Below the pieces are notes generated by a model. It worked only from the letters and a program-made list of their open reading frames with translations, was not told where the DNA came from and did not search any database. A stretch of 64,000 nucleotides of DNA from Flavobacteriia bacterium (GTDB lineage: Bacteria; Bacteroidota; Bacteroidia; Flavobacteriales; Flavobacteriaceae): the NCBI GenBank assembly GCA_004293165.1, contig RDYL01000011.1, forward strand, positions 26,891-90,890, in the 5' to 3' direction. The position numbers and the translations under genes are program-made. Of this stretch, positions 18,945 to 27,604 are shown one piece after another. The first letter of the stretch is position 1. Each line of letters starts with the position of its first letter.

Positions 18945-18962
18945 AACAACAAACCTACCAAC

Positions 18963-21353
18963 ATGAAACGTACTATAAAAAAAGTTGCTGTTATTGGTTC
19001 CGGAATTATGGGAAGTGGCATTGCTTGTCATTTTGCCAATATTGGTGTCGAAGTCTTATTATTAGACATCGCTCCAAACGAATTAACCGAAGCCGAACAG
19101 AAAAAAGGATTGACCATAGAAAGTAAAGCCGTTAGAAACCGATTGGTTAATGATCATTTAGGCAACGCTTTAAAATCAAAGCCCTCTCCTATATATCATC
19201 CAAGTTTTGCGGCAAGAATTACAACAGGTAACACTACTGATGATATGTCAAAAATTGCTACTGCCGATTGGATTATCGAAGTTGTAGTAGAACGTTTAGA
19301 CATCAAGAAAATTGTTTTCGAACAAGTTGACAAATATAGAAAACCAGGAACTTTAGTAACATCTAACACTTCTGGTATTCCAATTCAGTTCATGAGCGAA
19401 GGAAGAAGCGAAGATTTTCAACAACATTTCTGTGGAACGCACTTCTTTAACCCTGCACGTTACTTAAAATTATTTGAAATCATTCCTGGTCCAAAAACCA
19501 CAAATGAAGTATTGGATTTCTTAAATGGTTATGGTGAAAAATTCTTAGGAAAAACTTCAGTTGTAGCAAAAGATACTCCAGCTTTCATCGGAAATAGAAT
19601 CGGAATCTTCGGAATTCAAAGTTTATTCCACCAAGTAAAGGAAATGGGATTAACCGTGGAAGAAGTGGATAAATTAACAGGACCCATTATTGGTCGTCCA
19701 AAATCGGCTACTTTTAGAACGGTTGATGTAGTTGGTTTAGATACTTTAGTTCACGTGGCTAACGGAATTTATGAAAATTGTCCAAACGACGAAGCACATG
19801 AATTATTCAAACTTCCTGAATTTGTTAACAAAATGATGGAAAACAAATGGTTAGGAAGCAAAACAGGACAAGGTTTCTATAAAAAAGAAGGAAAAGATAT
19901 CTTAACATTAGATTTAGATATTTTAACTTACAGACCAAATAAAAAAGCTTCTTTCGCAACTTTAGAATTAACCAAAACGATTGAAAAACCAATCGACAGA
20001 TTCAAAGTTTTAGTGACTGGAAAAGACAAAGCAGGTGATTTCTACAGAAAAAACTTTGCTTCAATGTTCCAATACTGTTCTAACAGAATTCCTGAAATTA
20101 CAGACGCTTTCTATAAAATCGACGACGCTATGAAAGCTGGATTTGGTTGGGAAAATGGTCCGTTCGAAATTTGGGATGCTATTGGAGTTGAAAAAGGAAT
20201 TGAATTGATGAAAGCGGAAGGATATCAACCTGCTTCTTGGGTAACGGATATGTTAGCTTCTGGAAACACTTCTTTTTATTCGATTAAAGATGGAGCAACA
20301 CACTTCTACTCTATCACAAACCAAAAAGTAAAAAAAATTCCAGGTCAAGATGCCTTCATTATCTTAAATAATATTCGCGAAAGCAAAAAAATATGGAACA
20401 ACAGTGATTCTATTATTACCGATTTAGGTGATGGAATCATCAATTTAGAATTTACATCCAAAATGAATTCTATAGGTGCTGGTGTTTTACAAGGAATCAA
20501 CAAAGCTATTGACATTGCTGAAAAAGACTACAATGGTTTAGTGATTGGAAATCAAGGAGCTAATTTCTCAGTTGGAGCTAACTTAGGAATGATTTTCATG
20601 ATGGCAGTCGAACAAGAATATGACGAATTAAACATGGCTATCAAAATGTTCCAAGATACGATGATGCGTTGTCGTTATTCTGCAATTCCAGTTATAGCAG
20701 CTCCTCACGGAATGACATTAGGTGGTGGTTGCGAATTAACTATGCACGCTGATAGAGCTGTTGCCGCAGCAGAAACGTACATCGGATTAGTAGAATTTGG
20801 TGTTGGTGTAATTCCTGGTGGTGGTGGTTCTAAAGAAATGGCTTTGAGAGCTTCTGATTTATTCCGTAAAAACGATGTTGAATTAAACGTTTTACAAGAA
20901 TATTTCTTAACTGTCGGAATGGCAAAAGTAGCTACTTCAGCTTACGAAGGATTTGATACAGGAGTTTTACAAAAAGGAAGAGATATCGTAGTGGTAAACA
21001 AAGACCGCCAAATTGCAACAGCTAAACAAGTGGCTTTACAAATGGCAGAACAAGGTTACACACAACCTGTAAGAAGAAAAGATATCAAAGTATTAGGTAA
21101 ACAAGCTTTAGGTATGTTCTTAGTAGGAACTGACCAAATGGAAGCTGGCAAATACATTTCTGAACACGATAAAAAAATTGCCAATAAATTAGCTTACGTA
21201 ATGGCTGGTGGTGATTTATCAGAAGCAACTTTAGTTTCTGAACAATATTTATTGGATTTAGAAAGAGAAGCATTTTTATCATTAACTGGAGAAAGAAAAT
21301 CTTTAGAAAGAATTCAGTACATGTTAACCAAAGGGAAACCGTTAAGAAACTAA
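18963..21353 (+). CDS. 3-hydroxyacyl-CoA dehydrogenase / enoyl-CoA hydratase
   Basis: This 796-residue bifunctional beta-oxidation enzyme has the dehydrogenase first: the NAD loop GSGIMGSG at residues 12-19, GTHFFNPARYLKL near 160 and two C-terminal dehydrogenase segments to about 450. The hydratase (crotonase) domain follows, with GANFSVGANLG near 530 and GGGCE near 590, then EFGVGVIPGGGG. This domain order is the reverse of E. coli FadB/FadJ and is common in Bacteroidota and actinobacteria. It converts enoyl-CoA to 3-ketoacyl-CoA for the thiolase encoded three bases downstream. Confidence 0.95.
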   Translation: MKRTIKKVAVIGSGIMGSGIACHFANIGVEVLLLDIAPNELTEAEQKKGLTIESKAVRNRLVNDHLGNALKSKPSPIYHPSFAARITTGNTTDDMSKIATADWIIEVVVERLDIKKIVFEQVDKYRKPGTLVTSNTSGIPIQFMSEGRSEDFQQHFCGTHFFNPARYLKLFEIIPGPKTTNEVLDFLNGYGEKFLGKTSVVAKDTPAFIGNRIGIFGIQSLFHQVKEMGLTVEEVDKLTGPIIGRPKSATFRTVDVVGLDTLVHVANGIYENCPNDEAHELFKLPEFVNKMMENKWLGSKTGQGFYKKEGKDILTLDLDILTYRPNKKASFATLELTKTIEKPIDRFKVLVTGKDKAGDFYRKNFASMFQYCSNRIPEITDAFYKIDDAMKAGFGWENGPFEIWDAIGVEKGIELMKAEGYQPASWVTDMLASGNTSFYSIKDGATHFYSITNQKVKKIPGQDAFIILNNIRESKKIWNNSDSIITDLGDGIINLEFTSKMNSIGAGVLQGINKAIDIAEKDYNGLVIGNQGANFSVGANLGMIFMMAVEQEYDELNMAIKMFQDTMMRCRYSAIPVIAAPHGMTLGGGCELTMHADRAVAAAETYIGLVEFGVGVIPGGGGSKEMALRASDLFRKNDVELNVLQEYFLTVGMAKVATSAYEGFDTGVLQKGRDIVVVNKDRQIATAKQVALQMAEQGYTQPVRRKDIKVLGKQALGMFLVGTDQMEAGKYISEHDKKIANKLAYVMAGGDLSEATLVSEQYLLDLEREAFLSLTGERKSLERIQYMLTKGKPLRN

Positions 21354-21356
21354 AAG

Positions 21357-22541
21357 ATGAAAACAGCATATATAGTAAAAGCATATAGAACAGCAGTAGG
21401 AAAAGCACCAAAAGGAGTATTCCGATTCAAAAGACCTGACGAATTAGCAGCAGAAACCATCGAACACATGATGAAAGAGCTTCCTAATTTTGATAAAACT
21501 CGTATTGATGATGTTATGGTAGGAAATGCCATGCCTGAAGCAGAACAAGGTTTAAACGTTGGTAGATTAATTTCATTAATGGGATTAAAAGTAGAAGATG
21601 TTCCAGGTGTTACAGTAAATAGATATTGTGCATCAGGTATTGAAACTATCGGAATGGCTACGGCTAAAATTCAATCCGGAATGGCAGATTGTATCATTGC
21701 AGGTGGTGCCGAAAGTATGAGTTATATTCCAATGGGAGGCTATAAACCAACACCAGATTATAAAGCTGCAGCTGCAGGCCACGAAGATTATTATTGGGGA
21801 ATGGGATTAACTGCTGAGGCGGTTGCAAAACAATTCAACGTTTCTCGTGAAGATCAAGATGAGTTTGCTTATCATTCACATATGAAGGCTTTAAAAGCAC
21901 AAGCAGAAGGCAAATTTGACGCTCAAATAGTTCCTATTACAGTAGAAGAAACTTTTATCAATGAAAATGGTAAAAAAGAAACGCGTTCTTATGTTGTTAA
22001 CAAAGACGAAGGACCAAGAGCAGGAACTTCTGTTGCGGTATTAGCAGGTTTAAGACCCGTATTTGCTTCTGACGGAAGTGTAACAGCAGGAAACTCATCT
22101 CAAATGAGTGATGGAGCAGCTTTCGTATTAGTTATGAGTGAAGAAATGGTAAAAGAATTAAATCTTGAACCTATTGCTCGATTAGTAAACTTTGCTTCTG
22201 CAGGTGTAGAACCAAGAATCATGGGAATTGGACCTGTAAAAGCAATTCCAAAAGCATTAAAACAAGCAGGTTTAAAACAATCTGATATTGATTTAATAGA
22301 GTTAAACGAAGCGTTCGCTTCCCAATCATTAGCGGTTGTTAGAGAATTAGGCTTAAATCCTGATATCGTAAATGTGAACGGAGGAGCTATTGCTTTAGGT
22401 CACCCACTGGGTTGTACTGGTGCAAAACTTTCTGTTCAATTGTTTGACGAAATGCGATTAAGAGGAAGTAAATATGGAATTGTTTCAATGTGTGTGGGAA
22501 CAGGACAAGGAACAGCGGGAATTTACGAATTTTTGAAATAA
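21357..22541 (+). CDS. Acetyl-CoA C-acyltransferase (3-ketoacyl-CoA thiolase)
   Basis: This 394-residue thiolase cleaves 3-ketoacyl-CoA to acetyl-CoA and a shortened acyl-CoA. The nucleophile is in NRYCASG (Cys91); the His and second Cys motifs are GHPLGCTGA near residue 348 and MCVGTGQG near 378; NEAFASQ lies near 322. The start is only three bases after the stop of the hydratase/dehydrogenase gene, so the two are cotranscribed and probably form a trifunctional complex. Length and motifs are normal. Confidence 0.95.
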   Translation: MKTAYIVKAYRTAVGKAPKGVFRFKRPDELAAETIEHMMKELPNFDKTRIDDVMVGNAMPEAEQGLNVGRLISLMGLKVEDVPGVTVNRYCASGIETIGMATAKIQSGMADCIIAGGAESMSYIPMGGYKPTPDYKAAAAGHEDYYWGMGLTAEAVAKQFNVSREDQDEFAYHSHMKALKAQAEGKFDAQIVPITVEETFINENGKKETRSYVVNKDEGPRAGTSVAVLAGLRPVFASDGSVTAGNSSQMSDGAAFVLVMSEEMVKELNLEPIARLVNFASAGVEPRIMGIGPVKAIPKALKQAGLKQSDIDLIELNEAFASQSLAVVRELGLNPDIVNVNGGAIALGHPLGCTGAKLSVQLFDEMRLRGSKYGIVSMCVGTGQGTAGIYEFLK

Positions 22542-22650
22542 GAAAATAGAACAAAGAAAAAAGAATATAGATAAACTGAAAATGAAAATATAGAATTCCG
22601 AAAAGTCTCTTTTCTATTCTTTATTTTCTTTTCTCTAAAAAATAAAAGTT

Positions 22651-24441
22651 ATGTCAGATATCATCAGAGGAGGACAATTCCTTGTAAAAGAAACAAAATG
22701 CGAAGACATCTTCACTCCAGAAGATTTCAATGAAGAACAAGTTATGATGCGTGATTCGGTTATCGAATTCGTAGACAAAGAAATTTGGCCAAACAAAGAA
22801 CGCTTCGAAAAGAAAGATTACGCTTTAACTGAAGACATCATGCGCAAAGCAGGTGAATTGGGTTACCTAAGCGTTGCTGTTCCTGCTGCGTATGGCGGAA
22901 TGGAAATGGGATTCGTAAACACGGTTTTAGTTTGTGATTATATCTCGGGAGCAACTGGTTCGTTTTCAACTGCTTTTGGGGCGCATACTGGAATTGGAAC
23001 CATGCCAATTACACTATATGGAACTGAAGAACAAAAACAAAAATATGTACCAAAATTAGCTTCGGGCGAATGGTTTGGAGCGTATTGTTTGACAGAACCT
23101 GGAGCTGGTTCAGATGCAAATTCAGGAAAAACAAAAGCCGTTCTTTCAGAAGATGGAACACATTATAAAATCACAGGTGGGAAAATGTGGATTTCTAATG
23201 CGGGTTTTTGTAACGTAATGATTGTTTTCGCTCGTATTGAAGACGATAAAAATATTACTGGTTTCATCGTTGAAAATGATCCATCAAACGGAATTTCAAT
23301 GGGTGATGAAGAGCACAAATTAGGAATTCGCTCCTCTTCTACTCGTCAGGTTTTCTTTAATGAAACAAAAGTACTAGTAGAAAATATGTTGGCTGGTCGT
23401 GGCGAAGGTTTTAAAATTGCGATGAATGCTTTAAATGTTGGGCGTATTAAATTAGCTGCTGCTTGTTTAGAAGCACAACGTAGAACCATTACTGGTGCCG
23501 TTCATTATGCTAACGAAAGAGTTCAGTTTAAAACACCAATCTCAAGTTTTGGTGCTATCCAAGCTAAAATTGCTGAAATGGCTACTAATGCTTACGCTGG
23601 AGAAAGTGCTACTTACAGAGCTGCATCTGATATCGAAAACAGAATTAATATTAGAGTTAGTGAAGGAAATTCGCACCAAGAAGCAGAATTAAAAGGTGTA
23701 GAAGAATTTGCAATCGAATGTTCAATCTTAAAAGTAGCGGTTTCTGAAGATGTTCAAGCATGTACAGACGAAGGAATTCAAATTTTTGGTGGAATGGGAT
23801 TCTCAGAAGATGCGCCAATGGAAAGTGCTTGGAGAGATGCTCGTATCGCAAGAATTTACGAAGGAACTAACGAAATCAACAGAATGTTATCCGTTGGTAT
23901 GTTAGTGAAAAAAGCAATGAAAGGTCACGTAGATTTATTAGGGCCAGCAATGGCTGTTGCCGAAGAATTAATGGGAATTCCATCTTTCGATATTCCAGAT
24001 TATTCTGAATTATTTGCTGAAGAAAAAGAAATGATTGCCAAATTGAAAAAAGTATTCTTAATGGTTGCTGGTGCTGCAGTTCAAAAATACGGAGCTGAAT
24101 TAGAATCACAACAACAATTATTAATGGCCGCTTCTGATATTTTAATCGAAATCTATATGGCTGAAAGTACTATTCTTAGAACGGAGAAATTAGCTAAAAA
24201 AGAAGGTGAAGACAAAGTTCAGGAGCAAATTGCAATGGCAAAATTATACTTATATCATGCCGTAGATATCGTGAACCAAAAAGGTAAAGAAGGTATTGTT
24301 TCTTTTGCTGAAGGTGACGAACAGCGTATGATGTTAATGGGATTAAAACGTTTTACAAAATATACGAACATGCCAAATGTAATTGGTCTTCGTGAAAAAA
24401 TTGCTGCAAAAATTATTAGCGAAAATAAATACGCTTTTTAA
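22651..24441 (+). CDS. Acyl-CoA dehydrogenase
   Basis: This 596-residue FAD enzyme catalyses the first step of beta-oxidation. Residues about 25-420 are the standard dehydrogenase fold: CLTEPGAGSDA near 150, GGKMWISNAG near 180, and IYEGTNEINR near 402 with the likely catalytic Glu. About 170 further residues form a helical C-terminal extension, as in the long VLCAD-like types. It follows the thiolase by 109 bases; the spacer has an imperfect A/T-rich inverted repeat but no consensus promoter, so it is likely the last gene of the MarR operon. A bidirectional terminator follows. Confidence 0.94.
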   Translation: MSDIIRGGQFLVKETKCEDIFTPEDFNEEQVMMRDSVIEFVDKEIWPNKERFEKKDYALTEDIMRKAGELGYLSVAVPAAYGGMEMGFVNTVLVCDYISGATGSFSTAFGAHTGIGTMPITLYGTEEQKQKYVPKLASGEWFGAYCLTEPGAGSDANSGKTKAVLSEDGTHYKITGGKMWISNAGFCNVMIVFARIEDDKNITGFIVENDPSNGISMGDEEHKLGIRSSSTRQVFFNETKVLVENMLAGRGEGFKIAMNALNVGRIKLAAACLEAQRRTITGAVHYANERVQFKTPISSFGAIQAKIAEMATNAYAGESATYRAASDIENRINIRVSEGNSHQEAELKGVEEFAIECSILKVAVSEDVQACTDEGIQIFGGMGFSEDAPMESAWRDARIARIYEGTNEINRMLSVGMLVKKAMKGHVDLLGPAMAVAEELMGIPSFDIPDYSELFAEEKEMIAKLKKVFLMVAGAAVQKYGAELESQQQLLMAASDILIEIYMAESTILRTEKLAKKEGEDKVQEQIAMAKLYLYHAVDIVNQKGKEGIVSFAEGDEQRMMLMGLKRFTKYTNMPNVIGLREKIAAKIISENKYAF

Positions 24442-24470
24442 TACAGCAATTAATTGGTTTAGTTTGTTTA

Positions 24471-24503
24471 AAAAAACCATTCGCCAAGCGAATGGTTTTT
24501 TAT
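24471..24503. terminator. Bidirectional terminator
   Basis: Stem AAAAAACCATTCGC with GCGAATGGTTTTTT and loop CAA. It serves the acyl-CoA dehydrogenase gene (plus) and apt (minus). Confidence 0.9.
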
Positions 24504-24505
24504 TT

Positions 24506-25018
24506 TTAATATCTCAAAGCCGCAAAAACTTCTTTGTTTCCTAATTTTTCTCTTCCGTTTAAAAAGGATAATTCCATTAAAAAATTCAATTGCACAATTT
24601 CGCCACCTAATTGCTCTACTAACTCACAAACGGCTTTTGCAGTTCCTCCAGTAGCTAAAACATCATCGTGAATCAAAACTCTATCTCCCTTTTTAATGGC
24701 ATCAACATGCATTTCTAATGTATCCGTGCCATATTCTAATTTATAAGATGCACTAATAGTATCAAACGGTAATTTTTTTGGCTTACGTACAGGAATAAAT
24801 CCAACATTTAGTTTTTGTGCCAATAACATTCCGAAGAAAAAACCACGACTCTCTACTCCTATTACTTTATCAATTTTTTGATTTTCTAATGAATTTACCA
24901 AAGTTTCTAGACAAAATTTAGTGGCTTCTGGTGAAATTAGCAAAGGTGTAATATCTTTAAATGCAATTCCTGGTTTCGGAAAATCTTGAATATCACGAAT
25001 ATAGTCTTGTAAGTTCAT
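24506..25018 (-). CDS. apt: Adenine phosphoribosyltransferase
   Basis: This 170-residue purine-salvage enzyme makes AMP from adenine and PRPP. It shows the N-terminal IRDIQDFPKPGIAFKDITPL typical of Apt (ends IRDIQDF and FKDITPL), an ESRGF flexible-loop motif near residue 57, and the PRPP motif VLIHDDVLATGGTA at about 113-126. Length and start are normal. A near-consensus promoter (GATATTTG, minus strand, 25059-25066) overlaps the promoter of the divergent tRNA-Arg. Confidence 0.96.
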   Translation of the reverse strand: MNLQDYIRDIQDFPKPGIAFKDITPLLISPEATKFCLETLVNSLENQKIDKVIGVESRGFFFGMLLAQKLNVGFIPVRKPKKLPFDTISASYKLEYGTDTLEMHVDAIKKGDRVLIHDDVLATGGTAKAVCELVEQLGGEIVQLNFLMELSFLNGREKLGNKEVFAALRY

Positions 25019-25045
25019 TTTTATTTACTTTTTTTCTTGTTAAGG

Positions 25046-25076
25046 TTTGCAATTTACACAAATATCTCTATATTTG
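25046..25076 (+). promoter_or_regulatory. tRNA-Arg promoter
   Basis: TTTG at 25046-25049, a 19-base spacer and TATATTTG at 25069-25076 match the consensus fully. The tRNA begins 14 bases downstream. Confidence 0.75.
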
Positions 25077-25089
25077 CACTCACAAAATC

Positions 25090-25163
25090 GGCCTCGTGGC
25101 GCAACTGAATAGCGCATCTGATTACGGCTCAGAAGGTTACTGGTTTGAATCCAGTCGAGGTCA
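25090..25163 (+). tRNA. tRNA-Arg (anticodon ACG)
   Basis: A complete cloverleaf folds by eye: acceptor stem 25090-25096 with 25156-25162 (one G-U pair), D stem 25099-25102 with 25112-25115, anticodon stem 25117-25121 with 25129-25133, anticodon ACG at 25124-25126, and T stem 25139-25143 with 25151-25155 around TTTGAAT. The discriminator base is A at 25163. CCA is not encoded. ACG reads CGN codons after deamination to inosine. It has its own promoter and terminator. Confidence 0.95.
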
Positions 25164-25170
25164 CTTGTTA

Positions 25171-25211
25171 AAAGCTTAACTATTTGAAAATAAATAGGTT
25201 AAGCTTTTTTA
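25171..25211 (+). terminator. tRNA-Arg terminator
   Basis: Long stem AAAGCTTAAC/GTTAAGCTTT extended by TATTT/AAATA, followed by T-rich sequence, eight bases after the tRNA. Confidence 0.85.
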
Positions 25212-25842
25212 TTTCTACTATTTAGTCCACATTGCTACTCAAAAACTAACCAATACGTCTTATTTTAAAGCCCACTCAGTAATAATTATCAATTTCCTGA
25301 ATAAAAAAGGCATGATTAACTTGCTTGTGCTTCATAAATAATAAATCTTAAATCCTTAAATCTAACAACGCAACAGATATATGCTTCGCTTTCGTGTATT
25401 TAACAACATGTCCGAAGTCAGATTGGTCGGAATTTTTAAAAAAATAATGCTTTAAGCTATTTTGGAGTGATTTTTTTAAAAATTGATTGCTATTTCTATG
25501 ACTTCGTTGGTACACAAAGTTAATTAGTGCTATATTGGTTATAGTTCCGACTAACTCTTAAACTGAAACATTTCCTATTTCAACTATTTTTTTGTTTTCC
25601 ATTGCTTAAATAATTATTTACACAATTACTCTCATCCAAATTTAACTTCATACGTAATTCATTTCGATAAAATTTGAGTATTTTTCAAATAATACTTTTA
25701 ATATCGCAACAAATTGATTTCAGCTTCAATAATATTTAAACTAGAATTCATAATAAATGAATATATAAAATTGAAAAATCAAAAATTATTTTTGACAAAA
25801 TTACTTTAAAAAAACAAATAGAAGTAAATATAAATTAAAAGA
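25212..25842. other. Gene-free region downstream of tRNA-Arg
   Basis: No convincing gene or RNA is visible in these 631 bases. Short frames are broken on both strands. Two related blocks, TTGGTCGGAA near 25424 and TTCCGACTAA near 25544, are imperfect inverted repeats. The position beside a tRNA gene fits an old integration scar, but I found no second copy of the tRNA 3' end here to support it. Confidence 0.5.
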
Positions 25843-25878
25843 AGTCGTTTCAATAGTTATATTTTGAAACGGTTTTTT
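25843..25878. terminator. Hairpin at the end of the CarboxypepD_reg-like gene
   Basis: CGTTTCAA/TTGAAACG around a 10-base loop; the T-run is strongest on the plus strand. It touches the stop codon of the minus-strand gene that begins at 25877. Confidence 0.55.
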
Positions 25879-26896
25879 ATTTTAAAAAATTGGTAGGAAG
25901 CAAATCGCCTATTCGTTTTGAAACGATAGCACCAGAAAATATAATGCTTTCATAATTAGTAAATACCCCATATGAATCTACATAAAATTCTGAGGTATAA
26001 AACTGAATTTTAGATTGTTCATTGTTATCAAACAACATATTAAATTGATTAACAAATTTTGTTTTTATTCCAATGCTTTTTTTAGGAAATACTTCTATTT
26101 TATACATCCCATTTTCTATTTGGGTTTGCTTAAAATGTAATTGAGGATTGGTAATAAAACTACCTTCGTAAAGAGTAAATTCTTTTTTATTCCAATTATT
26201 AGATATTAGATTTCTAAAAAAATGTAACGTAGAACCGTTGTATGATTTTTGTCTTCTTTTATTTATTTTGCTCGAAGAATCAATCTCTGTAAACAATGAA
26301 TTACCCGCATACTGAAACTGTGTAACGAATTCAGAATTCATACTAAACTTTCCAAACTTACATTGAAAATCAATCAATTGGTATTCAATTTTATAACCTA
26401 AATAGTTATTAATAATGATTAATGGTTGGTCAGAATAAGCAATTAAAGTCAACGTTTTTCTATCATAATCAAAATAAATCTCATCTTCATTTTCTATTAT
26501 ACAATTTTTTCCAGCAACATTAATTCCTAAAAATTGTTCTCTAAATAATTTTTGCATTTGCTTTCTTGAAAAAAAGTTTTGTCCTACAACAACCTCTTTC
26601 AATTCTTTTACTTCTTCTTTTAATATAACATTAAAAGAAGAAGTAATTTTATTGATCTGATAGAACTCTGATTTAAAACCAATGTTTCTAAGGACTAAAA
26701 TTGAATTACTTTCTGATGAAATTAATAAAGAAAAATATCCGTTTTCATCTGTAATTGTTCCTATAGTAGAACCATCAACATAAACTGAAACACCAAAAAT
26801 AGGTTCGCCTTTTTCATCTTTAACAAAACCATCTATTTTGGATTGTGAAAATAAGAATAAGGGGAAAAGTAATAATACTTGAAGAAAAATTTTCAT
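25877..26896 (-). CDS. Secreted CarboxypepD_reg-like domain protein
   Basis: This 339-residue protein has a signal peptide (residues 1-18, ending FSQS). Residues about 20-95 are a carboxypeptidase-regulatory-like Ig fold with GFVKDEKGEPIFGVSVYV and ITDENGYFSL (ends GFVKDEKG and GYFSL). Such domains usually open TonB-dependent receptors, but here no plug or barrel follows; the remaining 240 residues are beta-rich and unassigned. It probably sits in the periplasm or outer membrane. It is eight bases downstream of the YciO-type gene and likely cotranscribed. Confidence 0.85.
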   Translation of the reverse strand: MKIFLQVLLLFPLFLFSQSKIDGFVKDEKGEPIFGVSVYVDGSTIGTITDENGYFSLLISSESNSILVLRNIGFKSEFYQINKITSSFNVILKEEVKELKEVVVGQNFFSRKQMQKLFREQFLGINVAGKNCIIENEDEIYFDYDRKTLTLIAYSDQPLIIINNYLGYKIEYQLIDFQCKFGKFSMNSEFVTQFQYAGNSLFTEIDSSSKINKRRQKSYNGSTLHFFRNLISNNWNKKEFTLYEGSFITNPQLHFKQTQIENGMYKIEVFPKKSIGIKTKFVNQFNMLFDNNEQSKIQFYTSEFYVDSYGVFTNYESIIFSGAIVSKRIGDLLPTNFLK

Positions 26897-26904
26897 ATAA
26901 ACAT

Positions 26905-27525
26905 TTATAAAACATCTAAACTTCCTTTTCCTTCACGAATAACTTCCGGTTCATAACCTGTTAAATCTATGATGGTTGAAGCTACATTGTCTCCGTAACC
27001 ACCATCAATAACTAAATCCACTTTGTTATTCCATTTTTCGAAGATTAATTCGGGATCGGTTGAGTATTCAATTACCTCATCATCATCATGAATAGAAGTG
27101 GAAACAATAGGATTTCCAAGCATTTCTACAATTTGTAACGCAATATTATTAGCGGGAACCCGAATACCGACTGTTTTTTTCTTTCTGAATTCTTTTGGTA
27201 AATCGTTATTTCCTGGTAAAATGAATGTGTACGGTCCAGGCAAAGCGCGTTTTAAAATTTTGAAAGTCGATGTATCAATTTGTTTCACATAATCAGAAAG
27301 ATTACTCAAACTCGAACAAACGAATGAAAAATTCGCTTTTTCTAACTTTATTCCTTTGATTTTAGCCAATTTTTCAAGTGCACGAGAATTAGTAATATCG
27401 CAGCCTAAACCATAAACGGTATCGGTTGGATAAATGACTAAACCGCCGTCTTTCAAAACGGCAACAACTTTTTTAATAGCCGCTTCGCTGGGTTTGTCTT
27501 CGTATATTTTTATAATTTCTGACAT
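26905..27525 (-). CDS. YciO/YrdC/Sua5-family threonylcarbamoyl-AMP synthase-like protein
   Basis: This 206-residue protein has the YrdC fold: GGLVIYPTDTVYGLGCD at about residues 27-43, ALPGPYTFILP near 90, KKKTVGIRVP near 115 and the C-terminal STIIDLTG. YrdC proteins make threonylcarbamoyl-AMP for tRNA t6A37. The length and the missing C-terminal Sua5 domain fit either TsaC or YciO; the KxR/SxN details look YciO-like, so I do not assign a symbol. It lies upstream of the CarboxypepD_reg-like gene. Confidence 0.88.
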   Translation of the reverse strand: MSEIIKIYEDKPSEAAIKKVVAVLKDGGLVIYPTDTVYGLGCDITNSRALEKLAKIKGIKLEKANFSFVCSSLSNLSDYVKQIDTSTFKILKRALPGPYTFILPGNNDLPKEFRKKKTVGIRVPANNIALQIVEMLGNPIVSTSIHDDDEVIEYSTDPELIFEKWNNKVDLVIDGGYGDNVASTIIDLTGYEPEVIREGKGSLDVL

Positions 27526-27557
27526 CTTAATTTTTGTTTAAAATTATTTTGTTTCAC

Positions 27558-27586
27558 GTTTCAAGTTAACAAAAAGAACTTGAAAC
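27558..27586. repeat. Perfect 10-bp hairpin after the UvrD-type gene
   Basis: GTTTCAAGTT (27558-27567) and AACTTGAAAC (27577-27586) are perfect reverse complements around a nine-base loop. There is no clear T-run on the minus strand. Similar GAAACTTGAAACC text occurs at 42518-42538. It may be an mRNA-end structure of the helicase gene. Confidence 0.6.
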
Positions 27587-27604
27587 CTTAAACTTAAAAC
27601 TTTC

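Noticed and set aside
22542..22650. Spacer between thiolase and acyl-CoA dehydrogenase as a separate promoter region
   Set aside because: There is only an A/T-rich imperfect inverted repeat and no TAnnTTTG element; the gene is more simply read as part of the operon.
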